A stretch of 45,578 nucleotides of DNA. Source: Fulvivirga sp. (GTDB lineage Bacteria > Bacteroidota > Bacteroidia > Cytophagales > Cyclobacteriaceae). Where the stretch lies: positions 1 to 45,578 of the forward strand of contig JANQLQ010000156.1 of NCBI GenBank assembly GCA_028280565.1, read 5' to 3'. Within the stretch, counting starts at the first letter, position 1. Each line of letters starts with the position of its first letter. Shown here piece by piece: positions 1-9,262 of this stretch. Made by a program: the position numbers and the translations under genes. Below the pieces are notes generated by a model, which ran no database searches, was not told where the DNA came from, and saw only the letters and a list, made by a program, of their open reading frames with translations.

Positions 1-284
1 AACATCGTAAAAGCATACGGGTATCAAAACATAGATACCCGTATTTGTACTTTCCAAAGACTTAGAAAATCTACCGGTTTTTTACCCGGACGCCAGTAAT
101 CAGAAATCAGAAAAAAAGTGGCTCTATGATTACAACTTTTCAGTCTATACTCAACAATCAGTTGTCTTCTCGTGCCTTAGGCTTTCAAATTCAACTCTCC
201 TCAAAGTTATTTGGCAGAGTATCATTTTTCATATTTCCGATTTCTGATTTTTTCCTCTCGCTCACAATAACTTGTAACACAAGA
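1..284. other. Intergenic region with inverted repeats
   Basis: No convincing gene is seen. Two structures stand out. The first is a perfect inverted repeat with 11-base arms at 15-25 and 34-44 (ATACGGGTATC / GATACCCGTAT) and an 8-base loop. No T-run follows it, so it looks more like an operator or a cruciform-type site than a terminator. The second is a degenerate pair, ATCAGAAATC at 99-108 and its reverse complement GATTTCTGAT at 239-248, each next to a run of A or T. This resembles dispersed intergenic repeats of Cytophagales. The reading frame at 126-524 overlaps the end of the minus-strand glycosidase and shows no protein-like features. Confidence 0.5.
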
Positions 285-1595
285 TCATTTCACTGCCAGT
301 TCCTTCCGGGTTTCATGCAGCAACGCCGTGTATTTTTGAATTATGGCAATGGTGGACTCATCCGTGTCATACACAGAATACCAGCCTTGACGTTCGTGTG
401 GAGGATCCCCGATAAGGTCATGCCCTTCTTTCCACATGCCCCCTGGGGCCTGGGGGCGCCCCTTTCCACTCCAGGACCAAAAGTTACACCCTTTGACCCC
501 ACCGCCTCCCCGGATATTCGATAGAACTTCTGAAAAAAGGTATTCGTAATACTGGTCTCTTTTCGTAGTAGAAGTAGTTGGATCGTAACTGCCGCCATCT
601 CGTGACACCCCAAATTCTTCAATGACTACCGGTTTTTGAAGTTTGGAAGCTTTGGCCAGTTGATCTTCGAGGTAAGCTGCGGTCTTTTCAATGGATCGCT
701 GGAACGTCTTGGGCTTAGCGGGATCGTACCAGCCCCAATTCTGTATCCAAACATGAACGGTGGCATAATCTATGAATTTGCTTTTATTGTCTTTGTAAAG
801 ATCCAGGCCAGCTTTTGCGGAACCTGCATCCCCTTCACTCCCAGTAGATACAAGATGGTTACGATCCAGGGATTTGATATAACGGGCAGTTTTGTGGATC
901 CATTTTTGAAGCACCTTTGGGTCTCCATAGCCCCTGGGCTCATTGGCCAGTTGCCAAGCCATAATCGTGGGATCTTCTTTGTAGGGCTTCCCCGTGATAG
1001 AATTGGTCCTATTGATGGTTTTTTTCAAATGCTGTTTAAAGAGATCATTGGCTTTTTTATTCCCGAAAAACTCCAAGGAATAATTAATGAATCCATCCCA
1101 AGAGCCTCCTCCTTCTATATTCGGCAAGGGTATCTCTCCTCCTTTTACCCAAGAGAGGTACTGTGGCATGCCCCCAGACCACATCCAAAAGTTGTTCAGG
1201 CAGACCACGGCGGTCATATCTCTTTTGCCCATTTCGGCCAGCAGGAAGTCTAATCCCTTCCAAACTGCCTCATTGTATTCGCCTGCATTGACCTGGAGTG
1301 TAGGCAGTACTTGGTATTTGCTGGCCCCGTCTCCTTCCGATGCCCCTAAGATCCTAAGATTGCGAATGCCCAGCGCTTGCAGCCTATCCAGCTCTTCGAT
1401 CAACCTTTGACGGTCACCCGTTTTGCCAGCCGCTCCCAAATTCATCCCGTACCAGAGGTTAGTGCCGAGAAAAAAATACTTTTCCCCGTTTTTCACAAAG
1501 TCAGTTCCTGCTACGGACACAAAGTGCTGGTGAGTTTGGGGATAAAGTGCTAATGGAATCAAAAAAAGGATGAGGGGCAAACGCAAGGTTTTCAT
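285..1595 (-). CDS. Secreted GH5 endo-beta-1,4-mannanase (GH5_7-like)
   Basis: The product is predicted to cleave internal beta-1,4-mannosidic bonds of mannan outside the cytoplasm. The 436-residue protein starts with a signal peptide (about residues 1-20, ending LALYPQ). That decides the ATG at 1595; a longer frame to 1643 would put 16 hydrophilic residues in front. The rest is one (beta/alpha)8 domain. The acid/base glutamate is E219 in WQLANEPR and the nucleophile is E327 in VIEEFG, both in the form typical of GH5_7 mannanases. No carbohydrate-binding module or T9SS tail is seen, so it is probably periplasmic, or surface-exposed by another route. It lies 88 bases downstream of the hybrid regulator and may be partly co-transcribed with it. 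A weak candidate operator sits at 1639-1665. The family is clear; substrate specificity within GH5 rests on motif style and the locus. Confidence 0.88.
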   Translation of the reverse strand: MKTLRLPLILFLIPLALYPQTHQHFVSVAGTDFVKNGEKYFFLGTNLWYGMNLGAAGKTGDRQRLIEELDRLQALGIRNLRILGASEGDGASKYQVLPTLQVNAGEYNEAVWKGLDFLLAEMGKRDMTAVVCLNNFWMWSGGMPQYLSWVKGGEIPLPNIEGGGSWDGFINYSLEFFGNKKANDLFKQHLKKTINRTNSITGKPYKEDPTIMAWQLANEPRGYGDPKVLQKWIHKTARYIKSLDRNHLVSTGSEGDAGSAKAGLDLYKDNKSKFIDYATVHVWIQNWGWYDPAKPKTFQRSIEKTAAYLEDQLAKASKLQKPVVIEEFGVSRDGGSYDPTTSTTKRDQYYEYLFSEVLSNIRGGGGVKGCNFWSWSGKGRPQAPGGMWKEGHDLIGDPPHERQGWYSVYDTDESTIAIIQKYTALLHETRKELAVK

Positions 1596-1638
1596 AAGTG
1601 ATCGTCTTTGATGAATTGACCAAAGATGTTTCACATTA

Positions 1639-1665
1639 CACATGAATAGGGTTGAAGAAATGCAC
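1639..1665. promoter_or_regulatory. Weak candidate regulator-binding site upstream of GH5
   Basis: The stretch reads CACATGAATAGGGTTGAAG followed by AAATGCAC. It resembles the stronger sites upstream of the epimerase (10502-10541) and susC (27765-27813), which read CACAAAT...GGGTGGA...ATGTnACAC. It lies 44-70 bases before the start codon. A clean 21-22-base direct repeat is not visible here, so this is only a possible member of the set. Confidence 0.25.
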
Positions 1666-1683
1666 TTTTACCGCTGGTAAATG

Positions 1684-4600
1684 TTACAATTCTCCTTCGT
1701 CATCCATGGGCCCGTTCCCCTGGGCATACTGGGAGGGGGGTACTCCAAATTGTTTTTTAAAACAATTTCTAAAATAGGGCAGATCGGAAAAACCTACCTC
1801 GTAGGTTACCTCGGCTACGGTAAGCTCATCTTGTTCTAACAATTGGGCGGCTCTTTTCAACCGGATCGTGCGAATGAACTCATTGGCCGATTGGCCGGTC
1901 AATGCTTTTAGCTTCCGGTAGAGCTGCATTCGACTCATGCCCGTGGCTCGCCCCAGGTCTTCCACGGTATACTCTGAATTAGACATATTTTTTTCTATAT
2001 TCTCAAGCGCCTGCGAAATAAACGCTTCATCCCTGCTCGTGAGTGTAACCCTTTTGGGCTCTATATCCAATACTTCGTTATCAAGGAATTCTTTTTTCAA
2101 CGCTTGCCTGGACCGGATAATATTCCTCACTTTAAGTTCTAACACTTTCGGGTCGAAAGGCTTGGTGACGTAGTCGTCAGCACCACTTTCTAAACCTTCC
2201 ACTTTAAATATGAGTGAAGTACGGGCCGTAAGCAGGATAACAGGGATGTGAGAAGTTTTGATATTTTCTTTGATCATCTTACAAAATCTGATCCCATCGA
2301 CCCGGGGCATCATTACATCACTAATGACCAGGTCTGGGAGCTCTTCCAACGCTAAATCATACCCTTGCTGGCCGTCGCCTGCTTCTAGTGTGATATATTT
2401 TCCCCTGAAAATAGACTTGATGTAGTTCCTGATCTCTTCATTGTCTTCTACCACTAACAACCGGGGCAGGGACTCTAATTCTTTAGGGTTATACTCTTGG
2501 GGTGTCCCGATCGTCTCAAGCTGCTTTAGTTCCGACAGGTCGGGGTAGAGCTCGATGACTTCACTATCTTTAAAATCAGCGATGACCTGGGAAGGATCAA
2601 AGTGCTCCTTGCCTAAGCTCAAGGTAACCACGAAGCGGGCAAACTTGCCTTGCTGGCTTTCTACTTTGATGGTACCATGATGCAGGTCCACGATACTTTT
2701 GGCCAGTGCTAATCCTATGCCTGTCCCTTGGCGGCCAGCGTCCTGGCTAAAGAACCGTTCGAATATCTTTTCAAAATTTTGGGGCTGTATCCCTTCCCCG
2801 GAATCTTCCACGGATATTTGCACATTATCCGTATTTTCTAAGACGGACAGGTATATCTTACCTCCCACCGGGGTGTGTTTAAAAGCGTTGGACAGCAGGT
2901 TGAAAAATACCTTTTCTAGCTGATCGCGATCATACCATACTTTGATCACATTTGAAGAAGACTGGAATTTGAGGTCTATTTGTTTTTGGTCTTCCAAACC
3001 GGAAAATGAGAGTCGTATTTCTTTTAAGAATTTCACAAGATTACCCTCGGCTACCCTGAGTTTGAGGCTGCCATCATCTGCTTTTCTAAAATCCAAAAGC
3101 TGCCCAATAAGGCGAAGCAGCCGCTGGGTATTCTGGTTTATGACCAGTAGCTGCTCCCGGACTAATTTATTGGTATCGCCTGAATCCATTATTTTTTGAA
3201 GAGGCCCTGCTATAAGGGTAAGGGGTGTGCGAAATTCATGGGAAATATTTGTGAAGAATTGCAACTTAGCCCGGTTCAGTTTTTCCAGGTTCTGTTTCTC
3301 AAGTCTTTCAAGCTTTAGATTGTTTATAAAATTCGCCCTTAACAAGATAAGCCTCCTAAACGCATACAAGACCAGGACAAAGAGAACAACATAAACCAAA
3401 ACCGCCCATGAAGTTCGCCACCAGGGAGGTGCTATGGTGATCACCAGCTCTTTCTCCGGCCCCCACAAGCCATCATTGTTAGAAGCTTTGACCTTGAGGG
3501 TGTAGGTATCATCCGGGAGGTTGGTGTAATTCAGGAAGCGCTGGGCACTATTCGTATACTGCCAGCCCGGGTCGAATCCTTCTAGCTTGTAGGCAAATAC
3601 ATTTTTTTCCGGCGCCGCATAGTGCAAGGCCACTAGCTCTAAAGAAATCGAATTTTGACTGAATTTCAAGGAAACTTTTTGGGTATGGTTCAGATCCTTT
3701 TGCAGGATCACTTTCCCTTGGTAGGCGGTTTTGACACGGACCGGCTCGTTAAAGATCCTGAAGTCTTTAAAGCGAACCCCCGGGCGGAAAGGGTTTTCAA
3801 TGACTTGGGGCTGAATCACATTAAACCCATCGGCGCCACCAAAAAACAAATGACCTTGTGCATCAGAAAAGCAAACGTTATTATAGAAAAACCCTCCCTG
3901 GATGCGATCGCTACGATCAAAATGCTGTGCTTCAAAGGCCGGGTCCAATGGCTTTACTACCGAAAGGCCATTCCAATGGGAGATCCAAAGGCGGGATTCT
4001 TGATCTTCCAGCAGGCCGACCACCACCTCTTGTTTCCCGGCAGGGGTGATCGGGAATGAAGTAAACGTCTCAGACCGGCGATCAAAAAGATCCAGCCCTC
4101 CTTCGGAACCAATCCAAAGGTCTCCTTGGCTATCTTCAAATACGACGTTGATAAAATCATTGCTTATGCTTTTTTCATCTCCCTCCCGGTGGCGATACCT
4201 TTTGTATGTGACCTGGTCATCCTTGTCAATCTCCATCCTGATCAATCCTTTGCCCCGGGAACCGATCCAAAGTGTTCCGAGCTTATCTTCTAGTAAAACG
4301 ACGAGCGGCACCTCCAGCAGCATAGGATCTTTGTAATGTGTTACCTGCTGGTTATGGATCTTGTTTAACCCGCCACTCCATGTGCCTACCCAGGTAACCC
4401 CTTGATTCCCCCGGGCTATCGTCATCACATAATTATCGCTTAACTGGTAAGGAGGTTGATTTCCTTCGGAGAAGTTTTGGAAGTCGGTAATGGTTTGGTC
4501 GCCATTGGTATCCGAGCGCGTAGAAAAAGTGAAAAGACCACTTCCGGCAGTACCTATCCACAATTGGTCGCTACGGCCCATATACATGGTTTGGATAAAA

Positions 4601-5850
4601 TCTGTGAACCCGACCGGGTCTGCCGATTTGATCTTATAACGCTTAAAAACCGGGGTCCCATTTCCCCATTGAAATTTATATAAACCCCCTCCTTGGGTAG
4701 ATATCCAATAGCTACCGTTACTATCGGCGGTTATCCCCGAGATGATACTTCGGGTAGTATCAAAGCTCGATGTACCGTATAGCTGGAAGCCTTTGCTGTA
4801 GGTATCAAACTTACTCAATCCCTTCCGTGTCCCCACCCATAAGACCTCGGAAGCATCCAGGAAAATGGAAATCACCGTATTATGGGTCAAATTGGTCTTA
4901 GGATCATAATTGCCTAAAAATCTAACGAATGATTCTCGCTGGAGATCAAAAAAATTCAATCCCTTCTCGCTGCCCGTCAATAGGAGGGGATTCTCTATGT
5001 CCACCAGGTACATCGCCCGGAAAAAACTAAAACTTGGAGGCTTTCCCTCCAAAACAAAGTTTGACCACTGGCCTTCCTTTAACTTTTTCAAACCCAACTT
5101 GGTACACAGCCAAATAGCCCCATTGTATTCCAGTACCTGGTAGATATAATTATGCAAGTGTTCGTTGCCCGGGTCTTCTTCATAGATGTAACGTTCAAAG
5201 CGGGCATCGTTCCCTTCATGATAGAGCTTATGTAAGCCTTTTTCCGTGGCCACCCACATTGTCCCCTCTTTATCTTTGTAAATGTCTGTGATGAAGTCGT
5301 GGACCAGCGCTTGCTTGTTTCCCACATCAGCGAAGTAAGAGGTGAATTGGTTGGTGGAAACGTCCAGCCGGTTTAAGCCATTTTCCGTCCCTACCCAAAG
5401 CCCACCGTCCTCATCGGGGAGCAGGGCCCAAACATTATTATTACTCAGACCACTATCGCCACTAGAATGCAGGTACTGTGCAAATCTATCCTGCACTTTA
5501 TCATACCTGAAGAGCCCCCCCATCCTTGTTCCTATCCAAATTACCCCACGCTCGTCTTTCGCTAAGCGGGTGATCTTGTTACTTTTTAAGGTACCCGGCT
5601 CATCAGAAGCGGTGTAAAGCTGGGTGGAGTAACCATCGTACCGTATAAGGCCTGACCAGGTGCCAATCCATAGCAAACCATCATCATCTTGCAGGATACA
5701 ATTGATCGTACGCTGTGATAATCCTAGTTCCTTGGGCAGATGATCAAAAATAATTTCCTTTTGCAATAGCGCCGCTGGCTGGGCTATCGCCACCCAGGGC
5801 ATAAAAAATACAACTAGCAAGAAAGCTCTCTTAATTAGCATAAATGTCAT
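1684..5850 (-). CDS. Hybrid two-component system sensor/regulator (HTCS)
   Basis: This is a one-protein signalling system that senses a glycan fragment in the periplasm and activates glycan-utilisation operons. Numbering from the ATG at 5850 gives: signal peptide (about 1-23, ending WVAIAQ), a double beta-propeller of Reg_prop repeats (about 45-690, many LWIGT/LWVGT strands), a Y_Y_Y domain (about 740-806), one membrane helix (about 815-835), HisKA with HEFRTP (H871), HATPase (about 975-1080, GTGIGLAL), receiver (about 1130-1245, phospho-acceptor D1178 in ISDVMMPR, K1230 in TKPF) and an AraC-type DNA-binding domain (about 1285-1375). All key residues are present. The frame can be extended to a TTG at 5856, and ATG 5841 is an equally good start for the signal peptide. 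Its position inside the mannan locus makes a manno-oligosaccharide the likely inducer (inference). Confidence 0.93.
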   Translation of the reverse strand: MTFMLIKRAFLLVVFFMPWVAIAQPAALLQKEIIFDHLPKELGLSQRTINCILQDDDGLLWIGTWSGLIRYDGYSTQLYTASDEPGTLKSNKITRLAKDERGVIWIGTRMGGLFRYDKVQDRFAQYLHSSGDSGLSNNNVWALLPDEDGGLWVGTENGLNRLDVSTNQFTSYFADVGNKQALVHDFITDIYKDKEGTMWVATEKGLHKLYHEGNDARFERYIYEEDPGNEHLHNYIYQVLEYNGAIWLCTKLGLKKLKEGQWSNFVLEGKPPSFSFFRAMYLVDIENPLLLTGSEKGLNFFDLQRESFVRFLGNYDPKTNLTHNTVISIFLDASEVLWVGTRKGLSKFDTYSKGFQLYGTSSFDTTRSIISGITADSNGSYWISTQGGGLYKFQWGNGTPVFKRYKIKSADPVGFTDFIQTMYMGRSDQLWIGTAGSGLFTFSTRSDTNGDQTITDFQNFSEGNQPPYQLSDNYVMTIARGNQGVTWVGTWSGGLNKIHNQQVTHYKDPMLLEVPLVVLLEDKLGTLWIGSRGKGLIRMEIDKDDQVTYKRYRHREGDEKSISNDFINVVFEDSQGDLWIGSEGGLDLFDRRSETFTSFPITPAGKQEVVVGLLEDQESRLWISHWNGLSVVKPLDPAFEAQHFDRSDRIQGGFFYNNVCFSDAQGHLFFGGADGFNVIQPQVIENPFRPGVRFKDFRIFNEPVRVKTAYQGKVILQKDLNHTQKVSLKFSQNSISLELVALHYAAPEKNVFAYKLEGFDPGWQYTNSAQRFLNYTNLPDDTYTLKVKASNNDGLWGPEKELVITIAPPWWRTSWAVLVYVVLFVLVLYAFRRLILLRANFINNLKLERLEKQNLEKLNRAKLQFFTNISHEFRTPLTLIAGPLQKIMDSGDTNKLVREQLLVINQNTQRLLRLIGQLLDFRKADDGSLKLRVAEGNLVKFLKEIRLSFSGLEDQKQIDLKFQSSSNVIKVWYDRDQLEKVFFNLLSNAFKHTPVGGKIYLSVLENTDNVQISVEDSGEGIQPQNFEKIFERFFSQDAGRQGTGIGLALAKSIVDLHHGTIKVESQQGKFARFVVTLSLGKEHFDPSQVIADFKDSEVIELYPDLSELKQLETIGTPQEYNPKELESLPRLLVVEDNEEIRNYIKSIFRGKYITLEAGDGQQGYDLALEELPDLVISDVMMPRVDGIRFCKMIKENIKTSHIPVILLTARTSLIFKVEGLESGADDYVTKPFDPKVLELKVRNIIRSRQALKKEFLDNEVLDIEPKRVTLTSRDEAFISQALENIEKNMSNSEYTVEDLGRATGMSRMQLYRKLKALTGQSANEFIRTIRLKRAAQLLEQDELTVAEVTYEVGFSDLPYFRNCFKKQFGVPPSQYAQGNGPMDDEGEL

Positions 5851-6181
5851 CCACAACCCGACTCGAACTTCTTAAATATCGTTGAAACCTGCGAAACATA
5901 AAACTCATTAAATCAATGGATTATGCAATTCATATTTCAAGGGCAATCATTATACTCCTTAATCTTTCCAATTCCTACCCGCTGTGCCCATTAAATCCAA
6001 ACCAGTAATGTTATCGCTAGCCGTTTGAGCGTTGGGTATGCGAGCGGCCGGTAATCGGCCGCCTCGCTAAGCGAAGACCGGGGAACACGCTTATTTTCTT
6101 TTGCCTGCAAAGTCGATATAACCTAACTAACACAACACGTTATTCCTACAAGGTTATGGGTGAACCAAGGCCGGTATAGTT
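5851..6181. other. Intergenic spacer with GC-rich hairpin
   Basis: This spacer lies between the modular GH5 gene and the regulator, both on the minus strand. A GC-rich stem is visible at 6040-6067 (GCGAGCGGCCG, loop GTAAT, CGGCCGCCTCGC, with one bulged base). The short stem TCGC-TAA-GCGA follows directly at 6064-6074. There is no clear T-run on either strand, so use as a terminator is uncertain. No open frame looks like a gene, and I could not assign the regulator's promoter. Confidence 0.4.
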
Positions 6182-9100
6182 TTAGTTTTTGATGATCTTT
6201 CGGGTCAAATTTAGTTTGTCATTTTTCAATTGTACGAGGTACACCCCGGGCTTCAGCCCAGCCAGGTCTAACGTATGGAAATCCTTAATTTGATGTCGGC
6301 CCAGTGCTACTCCTTGCAGATCCATGAGTACCAGTTGGAATTCCCCGGGCACAAATAGTTGAATAAACTGCCCGGCCGGGTTGGGATATACCCGTATGTC
6401 ATGGGTAAAGAAGGTCTCTAATGACGTAGTAACTGCCGGTCCATAGACCTCCATCTCCCATAGTGAAAAACCAAAGGTGGTGCTTCTTTTGATCCCGTTC
6501 ATCCGTACATACCGGGCGCCGAGTGGCTCAAAAGTGATCTCATCCATCCCCCCGTCCCCGGCGTTCTCTTCGTATACCTTCGTCCAAGATTGCCCATCGG
6601 CAGAAACCTCAAGTGTATATTGGCTGGCGTAGGCTGTTTCCCAATACAGAAGCACCCGGTCTACTTGGTTCACCTCTCCCAGGTCAATGGTAATAGATTG
6701 ATCATCCGAATATTCACTGGACCACCGGGTGGTCATATCCCCATCATTGGCAAGGTCGGCCTCCCTATCGTTACTCTCTATAGAAGAGGCGTTGACAGTT
6801 TCAAAGAGTGCCAGGTTTCCTTGCGGATCACGTACATTGACAGAAAAACTGGTAATTGCACTGGCTCCTTTCGTATCCATCGCCTTTACGGTGATCACGG
6901 ACCGCCCGGTAGCTCCACTCAGTAAATTGATATTCAACATATTATCACCGGATATTGAAGGTTGAGTCACCGAGGGTTGTGAGTTCTCGATGATCGTGAA
7001 TTGCAGGTTGCTGCCGTCTTCAGCATCCGTAAAAACTTGTGTTAGATCCATATGGTTTTCCAAACGCTCCTTGGTTCCCATGACTACTTTGGCATCCGGT
7101 ATGGTGGCCATAACATCCGGCGCATTATTGAAAAGTGGATCTGGACCAATGAGGATGTCACTGGTGTAGTTTGTCATAAGCAGGTCCATTCCTTCCTTGG
7201 CATCGTTAAAATCACCCCCGTCGAACCCGGTATAAGACCAGGCCATTGCCCCGGCATAACCGTACTCATAAGCAAGCTGGTAGGCTTCCGTGGTGGTATA
7301 ATGAGGATCGGCCCGCCCATCGATCTCCCTCACTGGGAATTCGCCGATGACGATAGGCTTATCCAAGTCCCACCAAGAGGCGGGCCTGTGGAAAGGGGAA
7401 AGATTGTTCCCGAAATGTTCCGGGTAGTAATGTACTTGGTAGAAATCCAATACTCCGTCTGTATCTCCGCCAACGGCGATGAGGCGGTCATCGCGATAAT
7501 AATTGAAATTCCCTTCGCGGTCCGTCATAGCCTTGAAGGACCAAGCTCCCGTAGATACCAATGCCGTGGGTGCCGTACGATGAATGGCCCCGGCAACCAA
7601 GTTCACAAACTGTTGTACTGATCGCATGGAGGTCCGGTTAGGGGTCCATCCAAATTCTTGGGTCATACCTTCTGCTTCGTTGAAGATCTCCCAACACATT
7701 ACGGCGGGGTGGTCGCCAAGCTCTTCTATGATCGGGATCAAGGCATTATCTATGTAGGTACGAGTAGCGAGGGGGTCTTCGATCAATTGTTTCATTACAT
7801 TGACATCTTGCCCTTGGTTTTGTAACATATCAAAAGACCATAGGCACATACTTATGATCACCCCCCTATCGTGGGCCAGGTCTAACACCTTCCTCATATT
7901 GGGGATGGCATTCGGCGCTAGGCCCGTTACGCCACCATTGTTATTAAACACAGGGCTGAAACGGCCGTTGGTGTGGAGCCACCATCGTAAGGCATTCCCC
8001 CCGGTACTTTGCATATCGTCTAAAGCCGATTCAAAAAAGGGTTCGTTCAGTTCCACGATATCTTTGGAAAACTCGTCCCACGCTAGGTTAAGCCCGCTAA
8101 CAAAAACATCCTGCGTACCGGCGCGAATACCGATCCGGTTATTCCCATAGTTGGTGGCTTCTCCAACGAACACTTTTACTTCGTCCGTATCTTGCAGGCC
8201 CGTACCATCCGTTACCACCAGCGTGATATCATACCCTCCTACTTCCAAGGGAATGGACAGCGTGACGGTTTCTCCTAGTGTATCGCCTGCTGTATTTCTC
8301 CAGGTATACGTGCTAATGTCATTGTTAATATCACTGCTTAAGGAGGCGTCTAGCAAGACCGTGGCCAGGCCATCACCGTCGGTATCCATCACTACCCTAT
8401 CGTCACCCGCCTGTGCTACGGGAGCGGTGGCAGGGATTAAAGGAGTGATCACAAGGTAATCCAGCTCTTGCCACCCTTCGTTTTTTCTTACCTCTATAAC
8501 GTTGCCCCCCTCACCCAGGGTAACATCACCCATATTCAACTCGGTGAATACAGGGCTTTGAGGAAAAACTAATGCCCGCTGGAATTCATTATTCACGTAG
8601 AGGTGTTGTATTTTATCTTCAAACTCGGACCGGTAGCCAAAATCCAGGCGAAACTCCCCCGCCATACTTGTATTGAGGGTAAGACTTACTTTATCCCCAT
8701 CGGTGTCAAAGCCCGTTAAATAACCCGTCCCGGAAAAGCCTGGCAGTGTATTATCAATATCCACACCAACTAATTCCCCCTCCTCAAACTCTATAGTGAC
8801 AGGGCTGTTGTCGACGGAAAAGACATTAGCTCTCTTCGTAAATGAAAAGTAATCCACATCAAAAAAGCCCCAATTCTTTCGTATCTCCACTACATTGTCG
8901 CCTTCCATTAAAGTGAGCGTACCGACGGATTGTGTTGTGAAAGTAGTAGACATGGGAAATACCTGCTGCGCTACCAATACATCATTTACATAAATATCGT
9001 TGGTCTTATCACCAAATTCGGAAGCATAACCTATGAGCAGTTCGTAGGTAGCGGCGCTGGCCGCGTTAATAGTAACCGATACCTTGTCACCGTCAGAATC

Positions 9101-9256
9101 AAAATCCGTAACGTAGCCCGTACCGCTAAACCCATCTCTCGAGGTCGTTACGACGGTGCCTGTTAAAATGCCATCTTCGGCTTCTTTCACTATGGTGTCT
9201 TGAGCAAAGGCACAAAACAACGGGTGAATAATGAGTAGGAGTAATAGTTTTTTCAT
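6182..9256 (-). CDS. Modular T9SS-exported GH5-type mannanase with two CBM35-like modules
   Basis: This is a 1024-residue surface or secreted endo-glycanase, predicted to attack mannan first. Visible layout: signal peptide (1-19); two tandem CBM35/CBM6-like modules (about 22-140 and 153-272, each with FSGTGY and D.DGDKVS); PKD-like domain (about 278-365); clan-A TIM barrel (about 370-705) with acid/base E527 in CWEIFNEAEG and nucleophile E639 in IVIGEFP; a cadherin-like linker (about 710-808); an F5/8 type C (CBM32-like) domain (about 812-940); and a type A T9SS sorting domain (about 950-1024, VYPNPAGQ). The tail shows export across the outer membrane by T9SS. The gene lies 6 bases after the epimerase stop, so the two form an operon. 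The GH5 subfamily cannot be fixed by eye; mannan as substrate is inferred from context. Confidence 0.85.
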   Translation of the reverse strand: MKKLLLLLIIHPLFCAFAQDTIVKEAEDGILTGTVVTTSRDGFSGTGYVTDFDSDGDKVSVTINAASAATYELLIGYASEFGDKTNDIYVNDVLVAQQVFPMSTTFTTQSVGTLTLMEGDNVVEIRKNWGFFDVDYFSFTKRANVFSVDNSPVTIEFEEGELVGVDIDNTLPGFSGTGYLTGFDTDGDKVSLTLNTSMAGEFRLDFGYRSEFEDKIQHLYVNNEFQRALVFPQSPVFTELNMGDVTLGEGGNVIEVRKNEGWQELDYLVITPLIPATAPVAQAGDDRVVMDTDGDGLATVLLDASLSSDINNDISTYTWRNTAGDTLGETVTLSIPLEVGGYDITLVVTDGTGLQDTDEVKVFVGEATNYGNNRIGIRAGTQDVFVSGLNLAWDEFSKDIVELNEPFFESALDDMQSTGGNALRWWLHTNGRFSPVFNNNGGVTGLAPNAIPNMRKVLDLAHDRGVIISMCLWSFDMLQNQGQDVNVMKQLIEDPLATRTYIDNALIPIIEELGDHPAVMCWEIFNEAEGMTQEFGWTPNRTSMRSVQQFVNLVAGAIHRTAPTALVSTGAWSFKAMTDREGNFNYYRDDRLIAVGGDTDGVLDFYQVHYYPEHFGNNLSPFHRPASWWDLDKPIVIGEFPVREIDGRADPHYTTTEAYQLAYEYGYAGAMAWSYTGFDGGDFNDAKEGMDLLMTNYTSDILIGPDPLFNNAPDVMATIPDAKVVMGTKERLENHMDLTQVFTDAEDGSNLQFTIIENSQPSVTQPSISGDNMLNINLLSGATGRSVITVKAMDTKGASAITSFSVNVRDPQGNLALFETVNASSIESNDREADLANDGDMTTRWSSEYSDDQSITIDLGEVNQVDRVLLYWETAYASQYTLEVSADGQSWTKVYEENAGDGGMDEITFEPLGARYVRMNGIKRSTTFGFSLWEMEVYGPAVTTSLETFFTHDIRVYPNPAGQFIQLFVPGEFQLVLMDLQGVALGRHQIKDFHTLDLAGLKPGVYLVQLKNDKLNLTRKIIKN

Positions 9257-9262
9257 GATATA

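Noticed and set aside
636-1410. Plus-strand open frames of 107-205 codons over the GH5 gene
   Set aside because: They lie antisense to a glycosidase with intact catalytic motifs and show no domain, signal peptide or plausible composition of their own.
5841-5856. TTG at 5856 as the regulator start
   Set aside because: ATG codons at 5850 and 5841 give normal signal peptides, so a rare start is not needed here, unlike the MORN-repeat gene at 32013.
6040-6067. GC-rich hairpin as a terminator
   Set aside because: No T-run follows on either strand, and the stem has a bulge; function is left open.
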